This document shows positions 42,428 to 51,255 of a stretch of 64,000 nucleotides of DNA, piece after piece; the stretch's first letter is position 1, and every line of letters begins with the position of its first letter. The stretch comes from Nonomuraea sp. NBC_00507 (GTDB taxonomy: Bacteria > Actinomycetota > Actinomycetes > Streptosporangiales > Streptosporangiaceae), in contig NZ_CP107853.1 of NCBI RefSeq assembly GCF_036013525.1, positions 4,464,001-4,528,000 on the forward strand. Direction: 5' to 3'. The translations under genes were made by a program, and so were the position numbers. Below the pieces are notes generated by a model, which worked only from the letters and a program-made list of their open reading frames with translations, was not told where the DNA came from and searched no databases.

Positions 42428-43273
42428 CTAGCCTTCGACGATCTGCTCCTCGGCATAGTCGAGCAGCTGCTCGGCCGTGGTGAAGCGGCGCTCGTTCGCG
42501 TCGTTCAGCAGCACGCCCACCACCTGCCGGCCGGCGCGCTCGCCCGCGAACAACAGGCAATATCCGGCCGCGTTCGTGTATCCGGTCTTCACACCCAGCA
42601 CCCCGTCCGCCCGTGACAGCAGCTTGTTGGAGTTGCGCCACGTGTGCGCCCGGTGCAGCGCGGTCTTGCCCACCATGTGCGCCTTCTTGCCGACCACGGT
42701 CCTGAACGTGCTGCTCGCCAGCGCGTGCTGGGCCAGCTTGGCCTGGTCGATCGCCGTCGAGTAGCCGCCGTTGGCCGGTGTGGGCATGCCGTCGGCATTG
42801 GTGTAGCGGGTGCCGGTCAGCCCCAGGGCGCGGGCGGTGTCGTTCATCTTGGCGACGAAGGCCGTCTTGCCCGGGCCGTAGCGGCGGGCCAGGGCGTTGG
42901 CCGCGTCCGCTCCTGAGGGCAGCATGAGCCCGTACAGCAGGTCCCTGACCGTGAGGGTCTCGCCCTTCTTCAGTCCCGCCGTGGTGGCGCCGCCGTGGGC
43001 GGCGTACTTCACGTCGGTCGCGGTGATCGTGATCGTGTCGCTCAGCCGGGCCTCGCGCAGCACGACGTATGCCGTCATGACCTTGACCAGGCTGGCCACC
43101 GGGACCCGCCGTGTCTCCCGCTTGCCGAAGTGGACCGTTCCCGTCGAGTCGACGACGTACGCCGACGAGGCCATCACGCTCGGCGCGTCGGCCGCGGTGG
43201 CGGGGGAGGAGACCCCCATAACCACCGCGAGTACGGCACAGCTGATCAATCCCGCAATACGCATGCCAAACAT
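42428..43273 (-). CDS. D-alanyl-D-alanine carboxypeptidase (S11 family)
   Basis: A 281-residue exported enzyme that trims the terminal D-Ala of peptidoglycan stem peptides. A signal peptide ends near residue 28 (SSPATAA). Active-site motifs are SLVK (Ser 61, Lys 64) and KTG (229-231). The middle motif reads SGA (120-122) rather than SxN; a change at this Asn is known in the Streptomyces K15 enzyme, which has SGC. The C-terminal beta-domain and membrane anchor of larger relatives are absent, so it is a short secreted form. An internal ATG at residue 4 is an alternative start. Confidence 0.88.
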   Translation of the reverse strand: MFGMRIAGLISCAVLAVVMGVSSPATAADAPSVMASSAYVVDSTGTVHFGKRETRRVPVASLVKVMTAYVVLREARLSDTITITATDVKYAAHGGATTAGLKKGETLTVRDLLYGLMLPSGADAANALARRYGPGKTAFVAKMNDTARALGLTGTRYTNADGMPTPANGGYSTAIDQAKLAQHALASSTFRTVVGKKAHMVGKTALHRAHTWRNSNKLLSRADGVLGVKTGYTNAAGYCLLFAGERAGRQVVGVLLNDANERRFTTAEQLLDYAEEQIVEG

Positions 43274-43368
43274 GTTGGCAGGAGATCAACGGTTCGTTTG
43301 CGAAGTAGCGCCATAAGGCCCCATCAGGCATGGGTAAACGAATCTTAGATCGAGGAGGAGGGGCGACC

Positions 43369-43560
43369 GTGGCGGGCAGGTTCGTGATCAGCGAGGACGG
43401 GCAGGGCGGCTTCCGCTTCGCGCTCGTCGCGAACAACGGGCAGACGCTGGCGGTGGGGGAGGGCTATCCGACCAAGGTCGCCTGCGTGAACGGCATCGAG
43501 ACGGTACGCAGGAACGCCGTGGACGCCGTCATCGAGGACCAGAGCGGGAAGGAGCTATGA
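43369..43560 (+). CDS. DUF1508 (YegP-like) protein
   Basis: A 63-residue single-domain protein. GRFVISEDGQGGFRFALVANNGQTLAVGEGYPTK and GIETVRRNAVDAVIED make one copy of the DUF1508 repeat, a small alpha-beta fold found as one or two copies in bacteria and of unknown function. GTG 43369 has GAGGAGGAGG at good spacing; the open frame to 43330 has no homology. It overlaps the convergent DedA-like gene by 6 bases. Confidence 0.8.
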   Translation: MAGRFVISEDGQGGFRFALVANNGQTLAVGEGYPTKVACVNGIETVRRNAVDAVIEDQSGKEL

Positions 43561-44049
43561 CACCAGGAGCGTCTCGTCCGCGGCGCGTCGCCTCCTCCTG
43601 CGCCGCACCATGAGCAGGGCCATGCCCGCGACGGCCACCACGGCGACGACCGCCGCCGTGACAGGCGAGCGCGCGGCCAGCTGGAGCCAGCCCCAGAGGC
43701 CGAACCACCACAGGGGCGCCCAGGTCAGGCAGCCCAGCGCGCTGGCGACCACATACCAGGGATAGGACACCCGCAGCGCGCCCGCCACCCACGGAAGCGT
43801 GTGCCGCAGCATGGGCACCCAGAAGCACCCGTAGACGGCCAGCGCCCCCCACTTCTCGACGACCCGCTCGACCTTCTCGATCCGCTCACGGCCCACCTTG
43901 ACGCCGATGCGCGAGTCGTAGAGCTTGTCGCCCAGCTTGCGGCCGACCCAGTAGTAGACCTGGAACGCGCCGAACAGGGCGAGGATCAGGATGGCGCCCA
44001 CCAGCCAGTATGGCAGGCCCAGCCAGAACGGCCTGGCGAAATCGTCCAT
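43555..44049 (-). CDS. DedA-family (SNARE-associated) membrane protein
   Basis: A 164-residue membrane protein of the VTT/DedA group, members of which move lipids such as undecaprenyl phosphate or phosphatidylethanolamine across the bilayer. Seen are FQVYYWVGRKLGDKLYDSR, the re-entrant loop region FWVPMLRHTLPWVAGALRVSY with the conserved Arg and Pro, and two later hydrophobic segments, then a basic tail. The start of the domain is shorter than in full-length DedA. An IdeR/DmdR-like iron box lies 22 bases upstream, so it may be iron-controlled. Confidence 0.78.
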   Translation of the reverse strand: MDDFARPFWLGLPYWLVGAILILALFGAFQVYYWVGRKLGDKLYDSRIGVKVGRERIEKVERVVEKWGALAVYGCFWVPMLRHTLPWVAGALRVSYPWYVVASALGCLTWAPLWWFGLWGWLQLAARSPVTAAVVAVVAVAGMALLMVRRRRRRRAADETLLVS

Positions 44050-44070
44050 CGGCCCGCCCTTCCTGAAGCC

Positions 44071-44089
44071 TTAGGTCAGCCTTACCTTA
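44071..44089 (-). promoter_or_regulatory. IdeR/DmdR-type iron box
   Basis: TTAGGTCAGCCTTACCTTA matches the consensus TTAGGTTAGGCTAACCTAA at 15 of 19 positions with the symmetric core kept. It lies 22 bases before the DedA-family start. Iron-loaded IdeR/DmdR normally represses from such sites. Confidence 0.6.
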
Positions 44090-44212
44090 GTTCAAGGTGC
44101 AAGTGATGGCCACACCGGCTTGCAAGCCGCCCGCAAAAGGTGCAACCAGCCGACAACCAGCACTCAACCCCTCCGCCCCACTCTAGGGGTGAGCCAAAAA
44201 GGGGTGTTGACG

Positions 44213-44719
44213 ATGTCGACGACGAGAAGCGCAGCCGTCCTGGCCAGTGGCACCGCGAACGCGGCCAAGCTGTTCGTGGCCGCCCTTGCTTTCACCAGCG
44301 CGTACGTCGGCTTCTCCGCCTACAGTAGCGCCAGCTCCACTCCCGAGCCCGTCAGGACCGTCACCCTGTCGGCCCGGGAGGCGCCCATCACCGAGCAGTT
44401 GCCCGCCCAGGCCGGCAAGGTCACCGTGAGCGTCCTGGCCGACGGCGGGACCGGGTGCGCCAAGTCCTACGTCGCCCGCAGCGTGCTGCTCAACCCCGAC
44501 CCCTCCGAGGGCGTGACGTACGGCTGGCGGCTGGCCCGCTGGAGCCCCGCCACCAAGACCTGGCGCACCTACCTGGTCGACCACGACGGCTTCGTGGGCG
44601 CCGCCCGGACCGTCGAGTGGCGGCCCCAGATCACCCGCAACCCCGGCTGGTATCGCGTCGAGCTGGCCGTCGAGGGCGCCAAGACCGTCACGAGCGACCG
44701 TTTCCAGGCGAGCTGCTGA
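44213..44719 (+). CDS. Exported protein of unknown function
   Basis: A 168-residue protein with an N-terminal membrane or signal segment (LFVAALAFTSAYVGFSAYSS) and an outside domain that is probably beta-rich: VTVSVLADGGTGCAKSYVARSVLL, YGWRLARWSPATKTWRTYLVDHDGF, and RNPGWYRVELAVEG before a terminal Cys. Two Cys could form a disulfide. ATG 44213 follows a GGGG-rich stretch about 8 bases upstream, and the in-frame extension to 44120 looks non-coding. It overlaps the convergent SARP gene by 32 bases. No family recognised. Confidence 0.7.
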   Translation: MSTTRSAAVLASGTANAAKLFVAALAFTSAYVGFSAYSSASSTPEPVRTVTLSAREAPITEQLPAQAGKVTVSVLADGGTGCAKSYVARSVLLNPDPSEGVTYGWRLARWSPATKTWRTYLVDHDGFVGAARTVEWRPQITRNPGWYRVELAVEGAKTVTSDRFQASC

Positions 44720-47700
44720 CCGACCGCTGCGCCGCCTCCACCCAGCGCGGCACGCCCACCCGCTCGGCCACTTCCAGGGCCTTCAGGTAGTGGTCGTGTG
44801 CCGCGTCCGGCTGCCCCAGGCGGATGGCCAGGTCGCCGAGTGTCAGCGCCACCGGCCACAGCGCCACCACGCCCGTGCCCGCACCCGCCACCCGGTCGGC
44901 GAACGGCTTGAGCTTGTCGTAGCAGTCGACCATCCGCTCCCGGTCGTCCAGCAGCATGCCGGCCAGCGCCCGCCAGGTCATCGCCAGCTCGTAGAGGAAG
45001 TCGGGGCGCACCGGCGGACGCGTGGCGGCCACGGCCTTGGCGTCGTTGACGTGCCCGGCCGAGGCCAGGGCCAGCGCGTAGGCGTCGAGCGTCCACTTGG
45101 CGCCGCTGTGATGTTTCTCGGCCAGCAGGTCGACGATCTCCGCGGCCCGACCGTCCACCAGGTGCAGGCAGAACATCGTGATCAGCGGCAGGTCCTGGCG
45201 GCCTTCGAGCATGCCCGCCCGCGCGGTCATCCTGGCCGCCTCCCGGTAGGCCCGCTCGGCGCCCGCGTAGTCGCCGGCGATCATGAGCCGCATGCCGCCG
45301 TACCAGACCACGACCGCGGCCGGGGCCGGCAGGTCGTACTGTCTGGCCAGCCGGTCGGCGGCGGCCGCGTGCTCGTCGGCCGCGGTGAACTCGCCCCTGG
45401 CCGCCGCGCACTCCAGTAACACCAGGTGCGCCAGCGCCTGTGTGGCCATTTGTCCCGAACGCTGCGCGACCTCCAGCAGCTCCCTGCCGATGCTCTCCCG
45501 CGTGTCCACGGCCGGGATGTCGTAAGACTGCCGTAGCCGCCCGCTCAGCGCGGCCGCGATCAGCGCGGGGTCGCCGCTCTGCCGGGCCAGCTCCAGCGCC
45601 TCCAGCGACGCCTGCCGCCCGCGCTCCGGCGAGGAGGAGCCCTCCAGCTCCAGCGCGAGCGTGGTCAGCAGGCTCGCCCGCAGTCGCTGCTCGCCCGCGG
45701 GCAGTTCGATGAGCGCCCGCTCGGTGACGTCCACGATCTCCCACGCGGTGCGGGTGAAGTCGCGCGCCATGCCCTTGTGCGGCACGGCCAGCGACGCCGC
45801 CACCTTCGCGGTGATCTCCAGGTCGCCCAGCGGCAGCGCGGCGTCCATGGCCTGGCGGCGCAGCAACCGTGCTGCGTGCATGTCGCCGCACAACGCCAGC
45901 GCCCTGATCTGGCGCAGCATGAGCCGCAGGCGCTCCTTTGCGCGTTCCGGCGTCTGCTCGCCCGATTCGTCGTTGCGGGACCGGTCGAACGCGGCGATGG
46001 CCTGCTCCCACAGCGTGGCCGCCTCACGGTGCGCGAAGCGCCGCTCGGCCTGCTCGGCGGCCAGGCCCGCGTAGTGGACCGCCTTCTCCGCCGCGTCGGC
46101 CAGGTAGTAGTGGTGCGCCAGCGCGGCCACGTCGGACGCCGTGCGCTGCTCGATCACGCCGGCCACGGCCGCGTGCAGCCGGGTGCGGCGCAGCCTGGAG
46201 GCGTCGGAGTAGATGGTGTCGCGCACCAGGTCGTGGTCGAACCTGAGCAGCCCAGGCCCCGGCTCGGTGACCAGCCCGGCCAGCAGGGCCGCCTCGACCG
46301 CCTCGATCACCGCGTCCTCGTCGCCGGCCACGGCGATCAGCACGTCGAGATCGACGTCCCGGCCGATCACGGCGGCCTGCAGCAGGATCTGCTGGGCTCC
46401 GGACGGCAGCTGCGAGATGCGCCGCCGCAGCACGTCACGTACGCCGGACGGCACCTTGGAGAGCACCTCTGTGGCGCTGGCCCGGTCGGCCGCGCCCTCG
46501 GCGTCCAGCAGGCGCACGGTCTCGCGGACGAAGAACGGGTTGCCGCCGGTGCGCTCGACGATGGACTCGACCGCGTCCTCGTCGATCTCGCGTACGCACG
46601 TCGCCCTGACCAGCTCGGCCACGGCCTTCGGGTCGAGTCCCGACAGACCCACCCGGAGCGGCCCGAGCCGGGCCAGCGCGGCCAGCACGTCGGACTGGCG
46701 GTCGTCCAGCTCGCTCTCCCGGCACGTCACCACGAGCAGCACGCGGCTGGTGGCCAGCAGGCTCGGCAGCGCCCGCAGCAACGCCAGTGTCTGGTCGTCG
46801 GCCCAGTGCAGGTCCTCGAGCGTCACCAGCACCGGCGCCCGCCGGGCGACCCCGGCCAGATAGCCGCCGACCGCGCGATGCAGCCGGAACCCGCCGGACA
46901 CCTCGTCCTCGTCGGGATCGGGCACGGCGTCGTCCAGCAGCGGCGCCAGCAGCTGCTGGTATTCGCCCGCGCCGGTCATGCCGACGAGCGTGCGCAGGAT
47001 CTCCACCCACGCCCACCCCGGCGGGGTGGCGCTGGAGTCGGGGCAGGCGCCGGAGGAGGTGATCCAGCCGTCACCGGCCAGCTTGCCCTCCAGCTGGCGC
47101 AGCAGCGTGGTCTTGCCCGCGCCCGCGACCCCGGTCACGATCGCGACCTGGAACCTGCCCGTCCGCGAGGCCGCCGTGGTCAGCCTGGTCAGCTCGGCGT
47201 CGCGGCCCACGAACGGCTCGGGCTCCAGCGGCGGCGGCTCCACGGGCGAGGTGGGACGGGGCGGCCAGGTGTCGGTGGTCGCCGGCGCCGGCCGCGAGGG
47301 CCGCGCGGGCACGGCCAGCTCCAGCTCCGGCGACTGAGCCAGGATGTCGGACTCCAGCTTGCGCAGCGCGGGGCCCGGGTCGATGCCGAGCTCGTCGGCC
47401 AGGATGTTCCTGGCCCTGCGCAGGGCGGCGAGGGCGTCGCCCTGCCGGCCGCAGCGGTAGAGCCCGAGCGCCAGCAGCCGCCAGCCCTCCTCGCGCAGCG
47501 GATGCTCCGTGGTGAGCGCCTCCAGGTCGGGCACGGTCTCGGCGTGCATGCCCAGCCGCAGCCCGGTGTCGGCGTGCCGCTCGCGCGCCACCAGGCGCAG
47601 CTCGGTCAGCCGGTTGACCTCCGCCTCGGCCCACTGCTGGTCGGCGAAGTCGGAGTAGGGGGTCCCGCGCCACAGGCCCAGCGCCTTCTCCAGGCGGCCG

Positions 47701-48083
47701 CGGGCCGACTGCGGATCGCCCTCCTCCAGGTGCTCGCCCGCCGCGCGGACGAGCTGCTCGAACCTGAGCGCGTCAACCTGGTCGGAGGCCACGCGCAAGG
47801 CATAGCCGGACGCGACCGTCACCAGTAACCGGTTGGGCCCGCCGCGCGGGCGACCGGGCTCCAGCACCCGGCGCAAGCGCGAGATGTAGACCTGCAGGCC
47901 CGACTGCGCGCCCTTGGCCGCGTCGTCGTCCCACAGATCGTAAAGAAGCGTGTCAACCGGCACGACCTGACCCCTGGCCACGAGGAGTCGGGCGAGGACG
48001 GCCCGCTGCCGCAACCCGCCGAGGTCGAGTTCGTCGTCGTGTTCGTACGCCTCGACTGGCCCCAGAACTCGGAACGCCACCAT
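44688..48083 (-). CDS. AfsR/SARP-type regulator with AAA ATPase and TPR domains
   Basis: An 1131-residue cytoplasmic regulator. An OmpR-like winged helix (VLGPVEAYEHDDELDLGGLRQRAVLARLL) and the bacterial transcriptional activation domain fill about residues 1-250. A Pro linker follows, then an AAA/STAND ATPase with Walker A GVAGAGKTT near 320 and Walker B LVTLEDLHWAD near 425. The C-terminal half is TPR-like helices. Relatives activate secondary metabolism and development genes after ATP-dependent assembly. No biosynthetic cluster lies next to it here. The start may be ATG 48083 or the in-frame GTG 48095; neither has a clear ribosome-binding site. Confidence 0.86.
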   Translation of the reverse strand: MVAFRVLGPVEAYEHDDELDLGGLRQRAVLARLLVARGQVVPVDTLLYDLWDDDAAKGAQSGLQVYISRLRRVLEPGRPRGGPNRLLVTVASGYALRVASDQVDALRFEQLVRAAGEHLEEGDPQSARGRLEKALGLWRGTPYSDFADQQWAEAEVNRLTELRLVARERHADTGLRLGMHAETVPDLEALTTEHPLREEGWRLLALGLYRCGRQGDALAALRRARNILADELGIDPGPALRKLESDILAQSPELELAVPARPSRPAPATTDTWPPRPTSPVEPPPLEPEPFVGRDAELTRLTTAASRTGRFQVAIVTGVAGAGKTTLLRQLEGKLAGDGWITSSGACPDSSATPPGWAWVEILRTLVGMTGAGEYQQLLAPLLDDAVPDPDEDEVSGGFRLHRAVGGYLAGVARRAPVLVTLEDLHWADDQTLALLRALPSLLATSRVLLVVTCRESELDDRQSDVLAALARLGPLRVGLSGLDPKAVAELVRATCVREIDEDAVESIVERTGGNPFFVRETVRLLDAEGAADRASATEVLSKVPSGVRDVLRRRISQLPSGAQQILLQAAVIGRDVDLDVLIAVAGDEDAVIEAVEAALLAGLVTEPGPGLLRFDHDLVRDTIYSDASRLRRTRLHAAVAGVIEQRTASDVAALAHHYYLADAAEKAVHYAGLAAEQAERRFAHREAATLWEQAIAAFDRSRNDESGEQTPERAKERLRLMLRQIRALALCGDMHAARLLRRQAMDAALPLGDLEITAKVAASLAVPHKGMARDFTRTAWEIVDVTERALIELPAGEQRLRASLLTTLALELEGSSSPERGRQASLEALELARQSGDPALIAAALSGRLRQSYDIPAVDTRESIGRELLEVAQRSGQMATQALAHLVLLECAAARGEFTAADEHAAAADRLARQYDLPAPAAVVVWYGGMRLMIAGDYAGAERAYREAARMTARAGMLEGRQDLPLITMFCLHLVDGRAAEIVDLLAEKHHSGAKWTLDAYALALASAGHVNDAKAVAATRPPVRPDFLYELAMTWRALAGMLLDDRERMVDCYDKLKPFADRVAGAGTGVVALWPVALTLGDLAIRLGQPDAAHDHYLKALEVAERVGVPRWVEAAQRSVSSSPGNGRS

Positions 48084-48111
48084 GTCAGCCGCCACGCTAT
48101 GCGGGCCTATG

Positions 48112-48134
48112 AATCACGCACAAGGCCCGTGATT
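48112..48134 (-). promoter_or_regulatory. Inverted repeat before the SARP gene
   Basis: AATCACG and CGTGATT form a 7-bp perfect inverted repeat with a 9-base spacer in the 78-base gap between the SARP gene and the UPF0104 gene. It could be an operator for the regulator or the end hairpin of the upstream gene. Only the symmetry supports it. Confidence 0.35.
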
Positions 48135-48161
48135 GATAAACACCTGAGGGGTTTGGGATTG

Positions 48162-49229
48162 TCACTGGGGGGCCTTCGACTTCGAGATCGCGGACGGGGA
48201 CCCCGTGCCGGCGTTCCGGCCGTTGCGCCTGCGCAGCAGTGCCCATGCGCCCAGTGCCAGGCCGCCGAACGGGATCTCGATAGTGTATGTCCAGAAGCCG
48301 AAAAGCAATGCGGTCGCGGTGGCCGGAGCCGCGGGAACGGCGAACGCGGTGGTGAGCAAAATCACCACGCCGCTCTCCATGATCCCGGCCCCGCTGGGCG
48401 TGATCACGGCGCTGGTGAGCACCCGTGACAGGGCGAAGACCGCGATCGACTGGGCCAGTCCCGGCCAGGCGCCGGTGGCGTGCATGCAGGCCACCATGAT
48501 CGACCACTGGAAGCCGAGGAAGAACACCATGCCCAGCGACAGGCCGGGCCACCGGGTCCTGACCACCCCGGCGGTGTCGGCACGCAGCCGGTGGAACGCC
48601 TGGGAGGCGTCGATCCTCAGCCGCAGCACCCGGGTGAGGCCGTCGAGCGCCCGGCCCAGCATGTCCGCGGCGCGCTGCCAATAGAGTGCGGCGGCCACGA
48701 TCATGCACAACGCCAGGATGGAGATCGCGCCCGTCCAGCCCGCGTTGGCGACCGTCGCGTTGGGCGCCTCGCCCGCGATCAGCAGCGCGATGATCCCGAT
48801 GGCCGGCAGGATGAATCTGAACAACGTGTTCCAGATGCCGCTGACCAGCGTCATGACCACGATCGAGCGGTTGGGGAAACCCCATCCCCTGGTCATCGCG
48901 AACGACAGAGCGACCCCCACCGCCCCGCCGAACGGCAGCAGGTTGCTCACCGCGCTGCCGGCCGCGTTGAGTGTCAGACCTTGCAGGTTGTTGAGCCCGG
49001 GCAGCGAATTGGTCAGCACGAACGTGTAGGCCAGCAGGCTGAGCAGCCACAACGCGGCCATCAGCGCGATCTCGCCCGCGCCGAGCGTGCCGAAGACCGC
49101 GCCGATCTCCGCCCAGGAGACCGGCTTGCCGGTGAGGGCGCGCACGATCTGCGGCAAATAGACCACGAGCAGCACGGCCAGCCCGAGCGACAGCACGGAC
49201 AGGGCGATCTGCAGCCACTTGTTCTTCAT
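48162..49229 (-). CDS. UPF0104 / lysylphosphatidylglycerol synthase-type flippase membrane protein
   Basis: A 355-residue protein with about eight membrane segments. The family pattern includes LTLNAAGSAVSNLLPFGGAVGVALSF near residue 90, a middle SIMVACMHATGAWPG, and RVLTSAVITPSGAGIMESGVVILL near 270. Such proteins resemble the membrane half of MprF and the AglD-type proteins of glycan assembly, and may flip lipid-linked precursors. It is 50 bases past the PIG-L gene on the same strand and probably shares its transcript, so a role in glycolipid or mycothiol-like chemistry is possible. Confidence 0.82.
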   Translation of the reverse strand: MKNKWLQIALSVLSLGLAVLLVVYLPQIVRALTGKPVSWAEIGAVFGTLGAGEIALMAALWLLSLLAYTFVLTNSLPGLNNLQGLTLNAAGSAVSNLLPFGGAVGVALSFAMTRGWGFPNRSIVVMTLVSGIWNTLFRFILPAIGIIALLIAGEAPNATVANAGWTGAISILALCMIVAAALYWQRAADMLGRALDGLTRVLRLRIDASQAFHRLRADTAGVVRTRWPGLSLGMVFFLGFQWSIMVACMHATGAWPGLAQSIAVFALSRVLTSAVITPSGAGIMESGVVILLTTAFAVPAAPATATALLFGFWTYTIEIPFGGLALGAWALLRRRNGRNAGTGSPSAISKSKAPQ

Positions 49230-49279
49230 CGGAGTCCAGTCTGCCGGGTCAGGGCCGGCGGTCTCTTCCTCCGGAAGTG

Positions 49280-50098
49280 CTACTTAGGCCACTTCTCGAA
49301 AGGATGACGCAGCCGGGTCCCCTCGGGAAGCCCGCGGCGAACGTACCACTCGGTGCCGAAGACGAAGCGGTAGAGGGGGCGCGGGACCTTCAGCAGGACG
49401 GCGAGTGTGCGGTCGCTGTCGCCGCCGCTGGCCTGGGAGGTGTGCGCGGCCATGGAGGCCCGCTTCTGCTTCGTATATTTCCGGACATTCACCCAGTGGG
49501 TGATGGTCTCGGCGGGCGAGTACGCGCTCTCGAACGTCCGCACGTCGAACTCCGGAGGGAAGGTGTAGAACCGCCTGGCCAGCTTCAGCAGCCGCACCAG
49601 CGGGTCCCGGTTGACCGTCGCCTCCAGGACGATCTCCGTGCCGGCGATCTGCGCGGCCCGCTTGCCCACCCGGTGCACCTGCACGTGGTCGGGATGCCCG
49701 TAACCGCCGGCCGGATCGTAGATCGCCAGCAGGTCGGCCCGTTCCTCCTGCAGGATCGCGGCCAGCGCCTTGGCCGCCTCCTCGCTGTCGGCGTCGATGA
49801 AGGCGTTGTCCGGCCGCTCGTCCGCTCGTCCGCCCTTGGGGCTCAGCCCCGAGTCGCCGTAGCCGAGGCACTCGACGCGGGCGCAGCCCAGCACCGCGGC
49901 CGACTCGTAGAGCTCCTTCATCCTGGTCTCGCCCAGCGTCTCACCCGGCTCGATCTCGGCCAGGCCGCGCTCGCCCGCGGTGGCCACCACGAGCACCACG
50001 CGGTGCCCCTCGGCCGCGAGCATCGCCATGGTGCCCGCCGTCAGCAGGGCCTCGTCGTCGGGGTGGGCATGGAAGAACACAGCGGTACGTGGAGGCAC
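49280..50098 (-). CDS. PIG-L family N-acetylglucosaminyl deacetylase
   Basis: A 272-residue zinc-dependent deacetylase of the LmbE/MshB group. FFHAHPDDEALLTAGTMAML near residue 8 gives the first metal-binding His and the catalytic Asp pair, and YGHPDHVQVHR near 140 the second His set. The family acts on GlcNAc linked to inositol or to lipids. The absence of other mycothiol genes nearby and the adjacent GT4 gene make a glycolipid substrate plausible. The GTG at 50098 lies 6 bases after a -10 like TAATCT, so it is probably leaderless. Confidence 0.87.
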   Translation of the reverse strand: MPPRTAVFFHAHPDDEALLTAGTMAMLAAEGHRVVLVVATAGERGLAEIEPGETLGETRMKELYESAAVLGCARVECLGYGDSGLSPKGGRADERPDNAFIDADSEEAAKALAAILQEERADLLAIYDPAGGYGHPDHVQVHRVGKRAAQIAGTEIVLEATVNRDPLVRLLKLARRFYTFPPEFDVRTFESAYSPAETITHWVNVRKYTKQKRASMAAHTSQASGGDSDRTLAVLLKVPRPLYRFVFGTEWYVRRGLPEGTRLRHPFEKWPK

Positions 50099-50124
50099 AC
50101 GCCCAGATTAGTCTGGGAGGGGTG
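50096..50124. promoter_or_regulatory. Symmetric bidirectional promoter with overlapping -10 elements
   Basis: AGATTAGTCT (50105-50114) reads TAGTCT (50109-50114) on the plus strand, 7 bases before the GT4 GTG at 50122. On the minus strand it reads TAATCT (50110-50105), 6 bases before the PIG-L GTG at 50098. Both genes would be leaderless. The two -10 hexamers share two bases, so one polymerase at a time can use the site. Confidence 0.6.
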
Positions 50125-51231
50125 CGGATCTTTCACGTGAGTGACTGTTACCTGCCGCGACTCGGGGGGATCGAGGTCCAGGTGGCCGATCTCGTACGCA
50201 TGCAGCAGGCGGCCGGCCACGAGGTGGCGGTGGCCACGGCGACCAAGGGCGAGGCGCTGCCCGGCGTGCGCAGGATCGTGGCCAGGATGCCGTTCGACCT
50301 GCCCGTGCACCCGTTCGGCGTGGGGCATCTCACACGGTGGATCACCTCCTCGCGTCCCGACGTCGTGCACGTGCACACGGGGGCGGTCTCGCCGTTCGCC
50401 TGGATGGGCGTGCGGGCCGCGGCGCGGGCGGGGACGCCGTGCGTGGTGACCGTGCACAGCATGTGGGATCCGGGCACGCGCCTGATCTACCGGCTGCTGC
50501 GGCTGGCGTTCGGCTGGCAGCGCTGGGGCCTGGTGGCCACCACGGTCAGCAACGCCGCCGCGGCGCCCATCCGCGCGGTGGCCGGGCCCGGCGTGCCGGT
50601 GCGCGTGGTCTCCAACGGTCTCGACCTGTCCGGCTGGGCACCGCCCCCCGGCGCGCGGGAGCGCGCGGACCGGCGCGCGGAGGTGCACGTCGTGGCGGTG
50701 GGCCGGCTGGCGCCGCGCAAGCAACCCGTACGCCTCCTCAGGATCCTGCAGGCCGCGCGCGCCCGGGTGCCCGCCCGGATCCCCATGCGGGTCACGATCG
50801 TCGGCGACGGGCCCGCTCGCGGGCAGATGGAGCGTTTCCTGGCCAGGCACGGCATGGGCGACTGGGTGTCCCTGCCGGGCCGCTACACCAGGGAGCAGAT
50901 CGCCAAGGTCCTGGAGTCGGCCGACGTCTTCGTGGCGCCTGCCCCGCGCGAGTCGTTCGGCATCGCGGCGCTGGAGGCCCGCGCGGCGGGGGTGCCGGTG
51001 GTGGCCAGGACGCAGAGCGGGGTCGCCGACTTCGTCAAGGACGGCGTCGAGGGTCTGCTCGGGCGCACCCTCGGCGACCTGTCCCGTGCGGTGGCCCGGT
51101 TGTGCGCCGATGCCGGGCTGCGCGAGTCCATCGCCGCGCACAACCGGTCCACTCCACCCGCCGCCGGCTCGTGGCCGACGGTGCTGGAGGGCTTCGACCA
51201 GGCCTATCAGCAGGCGCGCGCCGCGCGTTAG
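50122..51231 (+). CDS. Glycosyltransferase family 4
   Basis: A 369-residue GT-B fold transferase. RIFHVSDCYLPRLGGIEVQVADLVR is the N-terminal Rossmann motif. VVAVGRLAPRKQPVRLLRIL starts the donor-binding domain, where the conserved Arg and Lys contact the diphosphate, and APRESFGIAALEARAAGVPVVA holds the EX7E sugar-nucleotide motif. GTG 50122 is chosen because homology begins there and a leaderless -10 lies just upstream; a GTG at 50089 would overlap the divergent gene. It was probably paired with the PIG-L enzyme to build a glycoconjugate. Confidence 0.85.
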   Translation: MRIFHVSDCYLPRLGGIEVQVADLVRMQQAAGHEVAVATATKGEALPGVRRIVARMPFDLPVHPFGVGHLTRWITSSRPDVVHVHTGAVSPFAWMGVRAAARAGTPCVVTVHSMWDPGTRLIYRLLRLAFGWQRWGLVATTVSNAAAAPIRAVAGPGVPVRVVSNGLDLSGWAPPPGARERADRRAEVHVVAVGRLAPRKQPVRLLRILQAARARVPARIPMRVTIVGDGPARGQMERFLARHGMGDWVSLPGRYTREQIAKVLESADVFVAPAPRESFGIAALEARAAGVPVVARTQSGVADFVKDGVEGLLGRTLGDLSRAVARLCADAGLRESIAAHNRSTPPAAGSWPTVLEGFDQAYQQARAAR

Positions 51232-51255
51232 GCATGGTCGAGCGCGTGTCGGCAG

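Noticed and set aside
44688..48095. The SARP regulator as the marker of an antibiotic gene cluster
   Set aside because: None of the neighbouring genes is a polyketide, peptide or terpene synthase; the gene may act on distant targets.
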